Part shown: one piece after another, positions 1-5,341 of the stretch
Numbering within the stretch: position 1 is the stretch's first letter
How the letters are laid out: every line of letters starts with the position of its first letter
NCBI GenBank assembly: GCA_944384745.1
Contig: CALWUO010000007.1
Coordinates: 1-64,000, forward strand
Source of the DNA: an uncultured Butyricicoccus sp.
GTDB lineage: Bacteria; Bacillota; Clostridia; Oscillospirales; Butyricicoccaceae
Length of the DNA stretch: 64,000 nt
Direction: 5' to 3'
Notes under the pieces: generated by a model
Database searches by the model: none
Told to the model about the DNA's origin: nothing
Seen by the model: the letters and a program-made list of their open reading frames with translations, nothing else
Position numbers and translations under genes: made by a program

Positions 1-143
1 TCAACGTTACCAACAAGGATAGAGTCCATTATATCATCTTTTTTCAGACGAGTTGCGGCTTCAAGAATACGAGCATCTGAGCCTTCTGTGAAAACGATTT
101 TACGACGGTTTTCTTTTAATGTTGCCACCAGATTTTCAAACAT
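1..143 (-). CDS. pta: Phosphate acetyltransferase, N-terminal part (runs off the window)
   Basis: Phosphate acetyltransferase interconverts acetyl-CoA and acetyl phosphate in the acetate-forming, ATP-yielding branch of fermentation, in the cytoplasm. Only the first 47 codons are present; the gene continues beyond base 1. The translation starts MFENLVATLKENRRK and then reads IVFTEGSDARILEAA, which matches the conserved Pta N-terminus (IVFPEGED-RIL-AA in the family). The ATG at 141-143 is preceded by an AAGGAG ribosome site about 8 bases upstream. It has its own promoter (184-213) and a palindrome in the leader. An ackA partner would be expected outside the window. Phosphate butyryltransferase shares part of this fold, but the N-terminal motif favours Pta. 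Confidence 0.82.
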   Translation of the reverse strand, partial: MFENLVATLKENRRKIVFTEGSDARILEAATRLKKDDIMDSILVGNV

Positions 144-161
144 TGGTATTACTCCTTTTCT

Positions 162-177
162 TATCTTAAATAAGATA
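162..177. promoter_or_regulatory. Perfect 16-bp palindrome in the pta leader
   Basis: TATCTTA-AA-TAAGATA has perfect 7-bp arms. It lies between the predicted pta transcription start (near 177) and the ribosome-binding site. It could be a repressor operator overlapping the start or a 5'-end stem-loop of the mRNA. It does not match the Rex consensus (TTGTGAA...TTCACAA), which would be the obvious guess for pta. Confidence 0.5.
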
Positions 178-183
178 CAATTT

Positions 184-213
184 ATTATACACCCGTTTGC
201 AATCAATTCTCAA
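184..213 (-). promoter_or_regulatory. Sigma-A-type promoter of pta
   Basis: Read on the minus strand, TTGAGA (208-213), an 18-bp spacer and a perfect TATAAT (184-189). The predicted start is near 177, giving a leader of about 33 nt. Confidence 0.7.
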
Positions 214-244
214 GTGAAAAACTCAAAAAAATTCTAAAAAATCA

Positions 245-307
245 ACTTTTTTCGCAATCTTTGTCTATTTTTTATCATTGTTTGTTTAATTTTTATCATT
301 CTTTGTT
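245..307 (-). repeat. Three tandem 21-bp phased repeats upstream of pta
   Basis: On the minus strand three consecutive 21-bp units (287-307, 266-286, 245-265) share the pattern RACAAAgAwTGaKAAAAA. Units 1 and 2 differ mainly at one base in the first 18; unit 3 is more diverged. The period is two helical turns and each unit carries an A-tract. The block sits about 30-95 bp upstream of the pta -35 box and overlaps the stop codon of the next gene. Confidence 0.65.
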
Positions 308-1373
308 ATGTGTCAAGTTTTAAATCATTTTCTTTTATCCAGCCTATTTTTCTAAGCACTATGCAAAATGCAGTTGATAAAATAGCAGGTAAAATAAAGC
401 TTATAAGTATTAGCCCTAACCAGCTTTGTATGTTTGGTGTTATTGCTGCTGCCCCATTTGTAGGAGCAAGCCAACCAGTATAAACGCCTATTTGACCGAC
501 TAAACCACAAGTACCCATTCCAGATGATACTGGAGCACCATTCATTTGTAATTTAAAAATACAAGTTGCAATAGGACCTGTTATTGCTGAAGCTAGTGTT
601 GGTGGTATCCATATTTTTGGATTACGTACAATGTTAGGCATTTGTAACATAGATGTTCCTATACCTTGAGATATCAAACCGCTAACACCGTTTTCTTTAA
701 AGCTCATAACTGCAAAGCCTATCATTTGAGCAGAACAACCTGCAACCGCTGCACCACCTGCAAGCCCTGTAAGTCCTAAAGCGGCACATATAGCGGCTGA
801 GGAAATAGGGAGTGTTAAAGCTATACCAACCAAAACGGAAATTAAAATACCCATTACAAACGGCTGTAAATCGGTTGCCCAAATAATAATATTGCCAAGT
901 GATGATGCGGCTGCACCAATAGCAGGTGCAAATAAAACCGCAAGCATTGAGCCTGCAAATATAGTTACAAATGGTGTCACTAGAATATCAATTTTAGTTT
1001 CTTTTGAAACAGCTTTGCCTAGTTCTGCGGCAATAACAGTTATAATTAAAACCGCAAGAGGACCGCCTGCACCTCCTAACTCATTTGTTGCTGCACCAAC
1101 TGTTATAAGTGAAAATAACACAAGTGGCGGACATTGCAAAGCCCAACCAATTGCACAAGCCATTGCTGCACCGACGACATGAGTTTCTTTTGCAAAGTTT
1201 CCAACTGTTACAAAAGCCTCTATTGAAAGCTGTGTTCCTAAAGTGCCAACTATTGTTCCTATTAACAGCGATGCAAATAAACCTTGTGCCATAGCACCCA
1301 ATGCGTCCACACCATATCTTTTTGCTGATATTTCGATATTTTTTCTTTTTAAAAACTCTTTGATTTTTGACAA
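306..1373 (-). CDS. PTS EIIC-like membrane transporter (PTS_EIIC_2 family)
   Basis: A polytopic membrane protein of 355 aa with about nine or ten hydrophobic segments. It resembles the PTS_EIIC_2 family, stand-alone EIIC-like permeases whose substrate is not known to me. Family-like segments are MAQGLFASLLIGTIVGTLG near residue 28, the glycine-rich GLTGLAGGAAVAGCSAQMIG near 200 and PVSSGMGTCGLVGQIGVYTG near 285. No IIA or IIB domain or gene is adjacent, so phosphorylating transport is uncertain. The start is TTG at 1371-1373: a strong GGGAGG lies 7-8 bases upstream and no ATG fits. The promoter (1415-1443) is followed by nested palindromes that include a Crp/Fnr-like site, so repression at the start site is plausible. 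It is transcribed alone towards pta. Confidence 0.75.
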   Translation of the reverse strand: MSKIKEFLKRKNIEISAKRYGVDALGAMAQGLFASLLIGTIVGTLGTQLSIEAFVTVGNFAKETHVVGAAMACAIGWALQCPPLVLFSLITVGAATNELGGAGGPLAVLIITVIAAELGKAVSKETKIDILVTPFVTIFAGSMLAVLFAPAIGAAASSLGNIIIWATDLQPFVMGILISVLVGIALTLPISSAAICAALGLTGLAGGAAVAGCSAQMIGFAVMSFKENGVSGLISQGIGTSMLQMPNIVRNPKIWIPPTLASAITGPIATCIFKLQMNGAPVSSGMGTCGLVGQIGVYTGWLAPTNGAAAITPNIQSWLGLILISFILPAILSTAFCIVLRKIGWIKENDLKLDT

Positions 1374-1386
1374 TTAAAAAACCTCC

Positions 1387-1421
1387 CTATCATATGTCTT
1401 GACATCTGTCAATTATGATAG
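1387..1421. promoter_or_regulatory. Nested palindromes with a Crp/Fnr-like TTGAC-N4-GTCAA site
   Basis: Outer arms CTATCATA (1387-1394) and TATGATAG (1414-1421) enclose TTGACATCTGTCAA (1399-1412), a perfect inverted repeat in the 14-bp Crp/Fnr format. The site covers the predicted start of the EIIC-like gene, so binding should repress. A Crp/Fnr regulator is encoded about 1.4 kb away at 2812. Confidence 0.6.
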
Positions 1422-1443
1422 CAGATATAAATAAAAAAAGCAA
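1415..1443 (-). promoter_or_regulatory. Promoter of the PTS EIIC-like gene
   Basis: On the minus strand TTGCTT (1438-1443), a 17-bp spacer and TATCAT (1415-1420). The -35 box overlaps the foot of the upstream gene's terminator. Confidence 0.5.
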
Positions 1444-1464
1444 GAACTCAATTTAGAATTCTTG
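1431..1464 (-). terminator. Terminator of the 62-aa gene
   Basis: Hairpin CAAGAA (1441-1446) / TTCTTG (1459-1464), followed on the minus strand by a run of seven T (1433-1439). Confidence 0.65.
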
Positions 1465-1480
1465 CCTAATTTATGATAAT

Positions 1481-1669
1481 TTAAAAAATATCGCCAAAGC
1501 TAATTACAGCCTTCTTTGTCTGAGGCATTAGATGAATATGCTGCAATGTAATTTGTAGTCTTGCAGCTGTGTAGCCGTTACCTACCTGATTAAGTAAAGA
1601 TACTACCATTCTTTCTTGGGATTCCTGATAATTTTCTTGGATTTTTCTTTGCGTGACTGAACGTACCAT
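1481..1669 (-). CDS. Small protein of unknown function, 62 aa
   Basis: I do not recognise this protein. It is 62 aa, begins MVRSVTQRKIQENYQESQER, is rich in Q/R/E in its first third, and ends hydrophobic (KKAVISFGDIF). It has no Cys cluster, signal peptide or membrane span. It is supported as a real gene by an isolated transcription unit. There is a near-consensus promoter at 1770-1798, a leader of about 95 nt, a GAGGAG ribosome site 7 bases before the ATG and a hairpin-plus-T-run terminator beyond the stop. The N-terminal charged region could form a helix. Function cannot be inferred from neighbours, which are a membrane permease and a superoxide reductase in separate units. An overlapping frame (1590-1787) lacks comparable signals. 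A noncoding RNA is the main alternative. Confidence 0.6.
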   Translation of the reverse strand: MVRSVTQRKIQENYQESQERMVVSLLNQVGNGYTAARLQITLQHIHLMPQTKKAVISFGDIF

Positions 1670-1769
1670 AGTTACTCCTCACTTTCTGCCACGATACCAA
1701 CCATGCTGACAACCCAACAAAGATATAACGAACAGATTGTAAATGTCGTCTCATCCTGAATTTATATTT

Positions 1770-1798
1770 ATTATAAATCTTTAGCACGATAAAGTCAA
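1770..1798 (-). promoter_or_regulatory. Near-consensus promoter of the 62-aa gene
   Basis: On the minus strand TTGACT (1793-1798), exactly 17 bp, then TATAAT (1770-1775). The start is expected near 1763, about 95 nt before the ATG. Confidence 0.75.
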
Positions 1799-1872
1799 TT
1801 GATTTGATGATACTTTTTTATGATTTTGATATTTATTTACAATATCTTTACAGCTTTATCGTTTTTATAATT

Positions 1873-1902
1873 AAAGCCCATCTGAGTTTACAGACAGGCT
1901 TT
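1873..1902 (-). terminator. Probable terminator after the superoxide reductase gene
   Basis: AAAGCC (1873-1878) and GGCTTT (1897-1902) with inner TCTG/CAGA pairing. On the minus strand it is followed by an A/T-rich but interrupted T tract, so termination may be moderate. Confidence 0.5.
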
Positions 1903-1908
1903 ATGTTA

Positions 1909-2280
1909 TTAGATTTCAGTTTTCCATAGACCATGTAGATTGCAATAAGCATAAACTGCAATAGGCTTATCTTCACAAACACAGAAAGATGCGTTTGGCT
2001 TTTCTTCTGGTTTCAGGTATACAATCTGACTTCCTTTTTCTGTTTCCAGAGCTATCCACTCTATATAATGTTCTGCAAGCATTGGGTGGTCTACTGAACC
2101 CACATTCACATTTACAGTGCCATTTTCAAATTTTACAACTGGAATATGTTTTTCACCACTTGCTTCAACAGTGTTTGCTTTTAGTTCCTCCATCTTTTGA
2201 CCACAGCAAACAATAGGAACTCCAACGTCCTTAACCATATGAACTAGATTGCCACAATGACGACAAATATAAAACTTCAT
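1909..2280 (-). CDS. dfx: Desulfoferrodoxin (superoxide reductase)
   Basis: A cytoplasmic non-haem iron enzyme that reduces superoxide to hydrogen peroxide without making oxygen, the usual superoxide defence of strict anaerobes. The 123-aa protein has both domains of the two-iron class. The N-terminal desulforedoxin centre I has Cys6, Cys9 and the adjacent pair Cys25-Cys26. The centre II ligands are His45 (after Lys44, the usual substrate-steering lysine), His65, His71, Cys113 and His116. No expected ligand is missing. It lies 27 bp downstream of the NifX-like gene and probably shares its transcript from the divergent promoter at 2723-2750. The electron donor is usually rubredoxin, which is not seen here; the thioredoxin at 3462 belongs to the same redox neighbourhood. 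Confidence 0.93.
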   Translation of the reverse strand: MKFYICRHCGNLVHMVKDVGVPIVCCGQKMEELKANTVEASGEKHIPVVKFENGTVNVNVGSVDHPMLAEHYIEWIALETEKGSQIVYLKPEEKPNASFCVCEDKPIAVYAYCNLHGLWKTEI

Positions 2281-2307
2281 TTAAATTTCCTCCTAAAAAA
2301 TTTTTAT

Positions 2308-2691
2308 TTAATGACAGCCATGTTCTCCACAGCTACCCTGATGGTGATGATGTTCACCATGATGACTACATTTAACATCTGGGTCAAAACCTAGATTACC
2401 GCATAGAAAATCATTAACTGCTGTATCGGCATCGCCTGAAACTCCACCATATAACTTTATGCCAGCCTCTGCAAGTGCTGTTTGTGCACCGCCACCAATG
2501 CCGCCACATATAAGAGTATCTACCTCTAAATTTTTTAATACACCAGCCAATGCACCATGACCAATACCATTTGTATCTACAACTTCAGCTGAAACAATTT
2601 TTCCGTCTTTCACATCATATATTTTAAATTTTTTGGTATGGCCAAAATGCTGGAAGATTTGACCATCTTCATATGTCACAGCTACTTTCAT
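2308..2691 (-). CDS. NifX/NifB-like (dinitrogenase Fe-Mo cofactor family) protein with His/Cys-rich tail
   Basis: A small cytoplasmic protein of the dinitrogenase iron-molybdenum cofactor-binding family (NifX/NafY fold). Stand-alone members occur widely in anaerobes that do not fix nitrogen and are thought to handle Fe-S or metal clusters. Residues 1-95 match the fold (MKVAVTYEDGQIFQHFGHTK, then a glycine-rich GGIGGGAQ). The last 20 or so residues form a metal-binding-like tail with HHHH, several isolated His and three Cys. The chosen start is the ATG at 2689-2691 (127 aa) because GGAG lies 9 bases upstream. An upstream ATG at 2706 would leave only about 10 nt of leader. It is first in a probable operon with the superoxide reductase. 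Its exact role is unknown. Confidence 0.85.
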   Translation of the reverse strand: MKVAVTYEDGQIFQHFGHTKKFKIYDVKDGKIVSAEVVDTNGIGHGALAGVLKNLEVDTLICGGIGGGAQTALAEAGIKLYGGVSGDADTAVNDFLCGNLGFDPDVKCSHHGEHHHHQGSCGEHGCH

Positions 2692-2722
2692 TTTATCCAT
2701 CTCCATATAATTTTATAACTTC

Positions 2723-2785
2723 ATTATACGCTATTTATCACATATGTCAATAAAACTTGACATATATTACAATCTAAAATATACT
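2723..2785. promoter_or_regulatory. Divergent promoters with a shared inverted-repeat operator
   Basis: Minus-strand promoter: TTGACA (2745-2750), 16 bp, TATAAT (2723-2728). Plus-strand promoter: TTGACA (2757-2762), 17 bp, TATACT (2780-2785). The two -35 boxes lie inside a perfect inverted repeat, ATATGTCAA (2742-2750) / TTGACATAT (2757-2765), 6 bp apart. One bound regulator, plausibly the adjacent Crp/Fnr protein, could control both genes at once. Confidence 0.7.
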
Positions 2786-2811
2786 ATCTGTACAAAAGGG
2801 GTGAATTTATA

Positions 2812-3465
2812 ATGAATCTTAAAGAATGTTTTCCCATTTGGGATAAACTCACATCAGAACAGCAGAATAAAATTTTAAATTCTGCAATACATAGATATAT
2901 TAAAAAAGGTACTGTTGTTTATAATGGTCTTGACTGCACGGGACTTTTAATTATAAAATCTGGTCAGCTTAGGGCTTATATATTATCCGATGAGGGTAGA
3001 GAAGTAACGCTTTATAGGTTACTAGATGGTGATATATGTTTATTTTCCGCCTCTTGCATTATGAACAGTTTGCAATTCACAGTAAATATTATATCTGAAA
3101 AGGACTCAGAAGTTTGGGTAATTCCACCCGATGTTTATAAAAACCTAATGCAAAATTCAATCGCTGTTGCAAATTACACAAACGAGCTTATGGCAAGCAG
3201 ATTTTCCGAAGTTATGTGGCTTATAGAACAAATTATGTGGAAAAGTTTAGATAAAAGACTTGCCGCATTTCTTTTAGAAGAAGTTTCACTTGAAAATACA
3301 ACAAGTTTAAAAATCACACATGAAATTATAGCAAACCATTTAGGTTCTGCAAGAGAAGTTGTAACCCGTATGCTTAGATATTTTCAAAATGAGGGTATTG
3401 TAAAACTAAACCGTGGAACAGTAGAAATTTTAAATTTAGAAAAACTAAAACAATTAAGCGTTTAA
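2812..3465 (+). CDS. Crp/Fnr-family transcriptional regulator
   Basis: A DNA-binding regulator of 217 aa. It has an N-terminal cyclic-nucleotide-binding-like beta-barrel (about 15-120), a dimerisation helix and a C-terminal winged helix-turn-helix (about 150-210; the recognition part includes NHLGSAREVVTRMLRYF). It does not have the N-terminal Cys cluster of E. coli Fnr, but it carries Cys6, Cys42, Cys76 and Cys82. The GDICLFSASC segment around Cys76/Cys82 is a plausible redox or ligand-sensing spot (inference). The gene is divergent from the NifX-like/superoxide reductase unit, across a shared operator, and convergent with thioredoxin, overlapping it by 4 bp. A redox or nitrosative-stress regulator of these neighbours is the simplest reading. 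The start is ATG 2812 behind AGGGGTG. Confidence 0.9.
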   Translation: MNLKECFPIWDKLTSEQQNKILNSAIHRYIKKGTVVYNGLDCTGLLIIKSGQLRAYILSDEGREVTLYRLLDGDICLFSASCIMNSLQFTVNIISEKDSEVWVIPPDVYKNLMQNSIAVANYTNELMASRFSEVMWLIEQIMWKSLDKRLAAFLLEEVSLENTTSLKITHEIIANHLGSAREVVTRMLRYFQNEGIVKLNRGTVEILNLEKLKQLSV

Positions 3466-3767
3466 ATCATATCTAAAATTTGTGCCTTAGGTCTTGCACC
3501 CATTGCTTGATTTACAATTTTTCCATCTTTAATAACAACAAGAGTTGGAATGCTCATAACATTAAATTTAGCTGCAAGTTCTTGCTGCTCATCTACATTG
3601 ATTTTACCAACCTTAATATCACTTCTTTCATCAGCGATTTCATCAATGATTGGTGAAACCATACGGCATGGACCACACCAGCTTGCCCAGAAATCCAGTA
3701 ATACTGGCTTATCAGAGTTTAAAACTTCCTCAGAAAAATTATTTTTTGTAATATTGATAACAGACAT
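3462..3767 (-). CDS. trxA: Thioredoxin
   Basis: A cytoplasmic disulfide reductase of 101 aa. The active site WCGPC is at residues 30-34, within FWASWCGPCRM, and the cis-proline loop reads MSIPTLVV. The C-terminus is a few residues shorter than typical thioredoxins, ending where the gene meets the convergent Crp/Fnr gene (4-bp tail overlap). The start ATG at 3765-3767 follows GGAGG by 7 bases. The promoter has an extended -10 (TGtTATAAT) but no good -35. A GTGA-N5-TCAC palindrome is centred about 41 bp upstream of the start, which suggests activation. Position beside the Crp/Fnr and superoxide reductase genes points to a role in oxidative stress. No thioredoxin reductase is adjacent. Confidence 0.95.
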   Translation of the reverse strand: MSVINITKNNFSEEVLNSDKPVLLDFWASWCGPCRMVSPIIDEIADERSDIKVGKINVDEQQELAAKFNVMSIPTLVVIKDGKIVNQAMGARPKAQILDMI

Positions 3768-3801
3768 TATATTGTCCTCCTTAGCTTTAATTTATGGCTT
3801 T

Positions 3802-3842
3802 ATTATAACAGCTAAAAATATATTGTTCTGTGATATTGTCAC
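3802..3842 (-). promoter_or_regulatory. Thioredoxin promoter with palindrome near -41
   Basis: Extended -10 element TGtTATAAT (TATAAT at 3802-3807) with no recognisable -35. GTGA-TATTG-TCAC (3830-3842) is centred about 41 bp upstream of the predicted start (3795), the usual class II position for a Crp/Fnr activator. Confidence 0.45.
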
Positions 3843-3847
3843 CTAAA

Positions 3848-3885
3848 AATAAAAAACGACATAAGATTTTTACTCATGCCGTTTT
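3848..3885 (-). terminator. Terminator after the RluD-family gene
   Basis: Minus-strand hairpin with arms around 3853-3862 and 3876-3885 (G-U pairs allowed), followed by a T run ending in TTTTTTA. It closes the long minus-strand housekeeping string. Confidence 0.65.
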
Positions 3886-3893
3886 AATAATAT

Positions 3894-4817
3894 TTAGTTA
3901 TTATTTGCACCTATTTTTTTTAAAACCTCGGTGAAATATTCTGGTCTTGGTGCAACAAATTCCATTTCCTTACCTGTTCTTGGGTGAACTAAACGCAGTT
4001 TTTTTGCATGAAGACATTGACCGTTTAAACTTGAAAAACGGTCTTTTTTCATACCATAAACCATATCCCCAACTATTGGGTGACCAATAAAAGCCGAATG
4101 TACACGAATTTGATGTGTTCTACCTGTTTCAAGCCAAAACCCTACATGTGTATAGCCGTTATAACGTGCTAAAACCTTATAATGTGTAACAGCATTTCTG
4201 CCATCTGCACTTACTGCCATTTTTTTTCGGTCGGTTTTATGCCTTGCAATCGGTTGATTTATTGTTTCGCTGTCCTCCCTTATATTGCCACAAAGTACAG
4301 CTTCATATTCACGCTCTACTGCATGACGTGCGATTTGCTCAGATAAATGTTGATGAGCAAAATCATTTTTAGCTACAACAAGTAAACCACTTGTATCCTT
4401 ATCTATTCTATGAACTATTCCTGGTCTAATCTCACCGTTTATACCTGAAAGGCGTTCACCACAATGGTACATAAGAGCATTTACAAGTGTACCTGACCAG
4501 TTTCCAACCGCAGGGTGCACTACCATTCCCCTAGCTTTATTTACAACTATAATATCATCATCTTCATAAACAATATCAATAGGTATATTTTCAGGAACTA
4601 TTTCAACCTCTTTAGGCTCTGGAAGTAATACTGTAAATTCTTCTAAACCATTTAACTTATAGTTTTTCTTAACTGGTTTATTATTTATCAATATTTTTTC
4701 TTCTGCAAGCAGATTTTGCACAGCATTTCTGGTCATTTCTTCAAGTTGTTCAGATAAAAATTTATCCACACGTTTACCAGTATCTTGTTCTTGTGCTTTA
4801 ATTATTATTTCGCTCAT
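3894..4817 (-). CDS. RluA/RluD-family pseudouridine synthase
   Basis: Converts uridine to pseudouridine in RNA, probably 23S rRNA. The 307-aa protein has an N-terminal S4 RNA-binding domain (about 15-75) and a pseudouridine synthase domain (about 85-300). The catalytic loop is HRIDKDTSGLL with the catalytic Asp at 139. The TGRTHQIRVH motif lies near residue 235. It overlaps lspA by 4 bp (ATGA), the common lspA-rluD arrangement of Gram-positive bacteria, so the two are translationally coupled. A terminator follows the stop. The RluD subgroup is inferred from S4 domain and context; the modified position cannot be told from sequence alone. Confidence 0.92.
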   Translation of the reverse strand: MSEIIIKAQEQDTGKRVDKFLSEQLEEMTRNAVQNLLAEEKILINNKPVKKNYKLNGLEEFTVLLPEPKEVEIVPENIPIDIVYEDDDIIVVNKARGMVVHPAVGNWSGTLVNALMYHCGERLSGINGEIRPGIVHRIDKDTSGLLVVAKNDFAHQHLSEQIARHAVEREYEAVLCGNIREDSETINQPIARHKTDRKKMAVSADGRNAVTHYKVLARYNGYTHVGFWLETGRTHQIRVHSAFIGHPIVGDMVYGMKKDRFSSLNGQCLHAKKLRLVHPRTGKEMEFVAPRPEYFTEVLKKIGANNN

Positions 4818-5284
4818 TTTTTCCCTGCCTTTTCTGCAAATTTATCATGCTCAAACAGCATATAATAAACAAATAATATTCCACCGCAAACAATGCAAAC
4901 ATCAGCTACATTAAAAACTGGAAAGTTTATAAGCTTAAAACTAAACATATCAATAACATAACCATGTGTTATTCTGTCAATAAAATTTCCTATTGCACCC
5001 GCACATATCAAAACAAGTGAAAATTTACCAAGCTTTGTATAAATCATTTTTTTATAAAAAGCGTATACTATAAGAGCTAAAATGACAACGGTTATTAAAA
5101 TAAAAAACCAGATTTGATTTTCTAGTATTGACCACGCTGCACCTTTATTTTCAACATAGGTAAGCTCAAAAACATTTTCAATTAAAACAATAGGCTGATT
5201 TATTAAATGTGTTACCGTAAGGTATTTAACAAATTGGTCTAGTCCAACAAGTAAAATAATAGATATTATGCTTAATATCAGCAT
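4814..5284 (-). CDS. lspA: Lipoprotein signal peptidase (signal peptidase II)
   Basis: A membrane aspartyl protease that removes the signal peptide from diacylglyceryl-modified prolipoproteins. At 156 aa it has four predicted membrane segments. The two catalytic aspartates sit in the conserved boxes GNFIDRI (Asp103) and FNVADV (Asp128). Another family hallmark is NKGAAWSI near residues 46-53. The start ATG at 5282-5284 follows GAGGTG. It is coupled to the pseudouridine synthase gene by a 4-bp overlap. A strong terminator (5306-5335) stands between it and ileS, so lspA probably depends on read-through or a weak promoter not recognised here. A client in this window is the lipoprotein encoded at 54551. 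Confidence 0.95.
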   Translation of the reverse strand: MLILSIISIILLVGLDQFVKYLTVTHLINQPIVLIENVFELTYVENKGAAWSILENQIWFFILITVVILALIVYAFYKKMIYTKLGKFSLVLICAGAIGNFIDRITHGYVIDMFSFKLINFPVFNVADVCIVCGGILFVYYMLFEHDKFAEKAGKK

Positions 5285-5302
5285 TTTTTCACCTCTTTAC
5301 TT

Positions 5303-5335
5303 AAAAAAGGGACAATCTGAAATGACTGTCCCTTT
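5303..5335 (-). terminator. Strong terminator between ileS and lspA
   Basis: Minus-strand hairpin AAAGGGACA (5327-5335 read in reverse) / TGTCCCTTT (5306-5314) with a 12-nt loop and a TTTTTT tract. Confidence 0.85.
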
Positions 5336-5341
5336 ATTATT

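Noticed and set aside
1590..1787. 65-codon frame overlapping the 62-aa gene and its leader
   Set aside because: Its start would lie at or before the promoter -10, and it has no ribosome site; the 62-aa frame is better supported.
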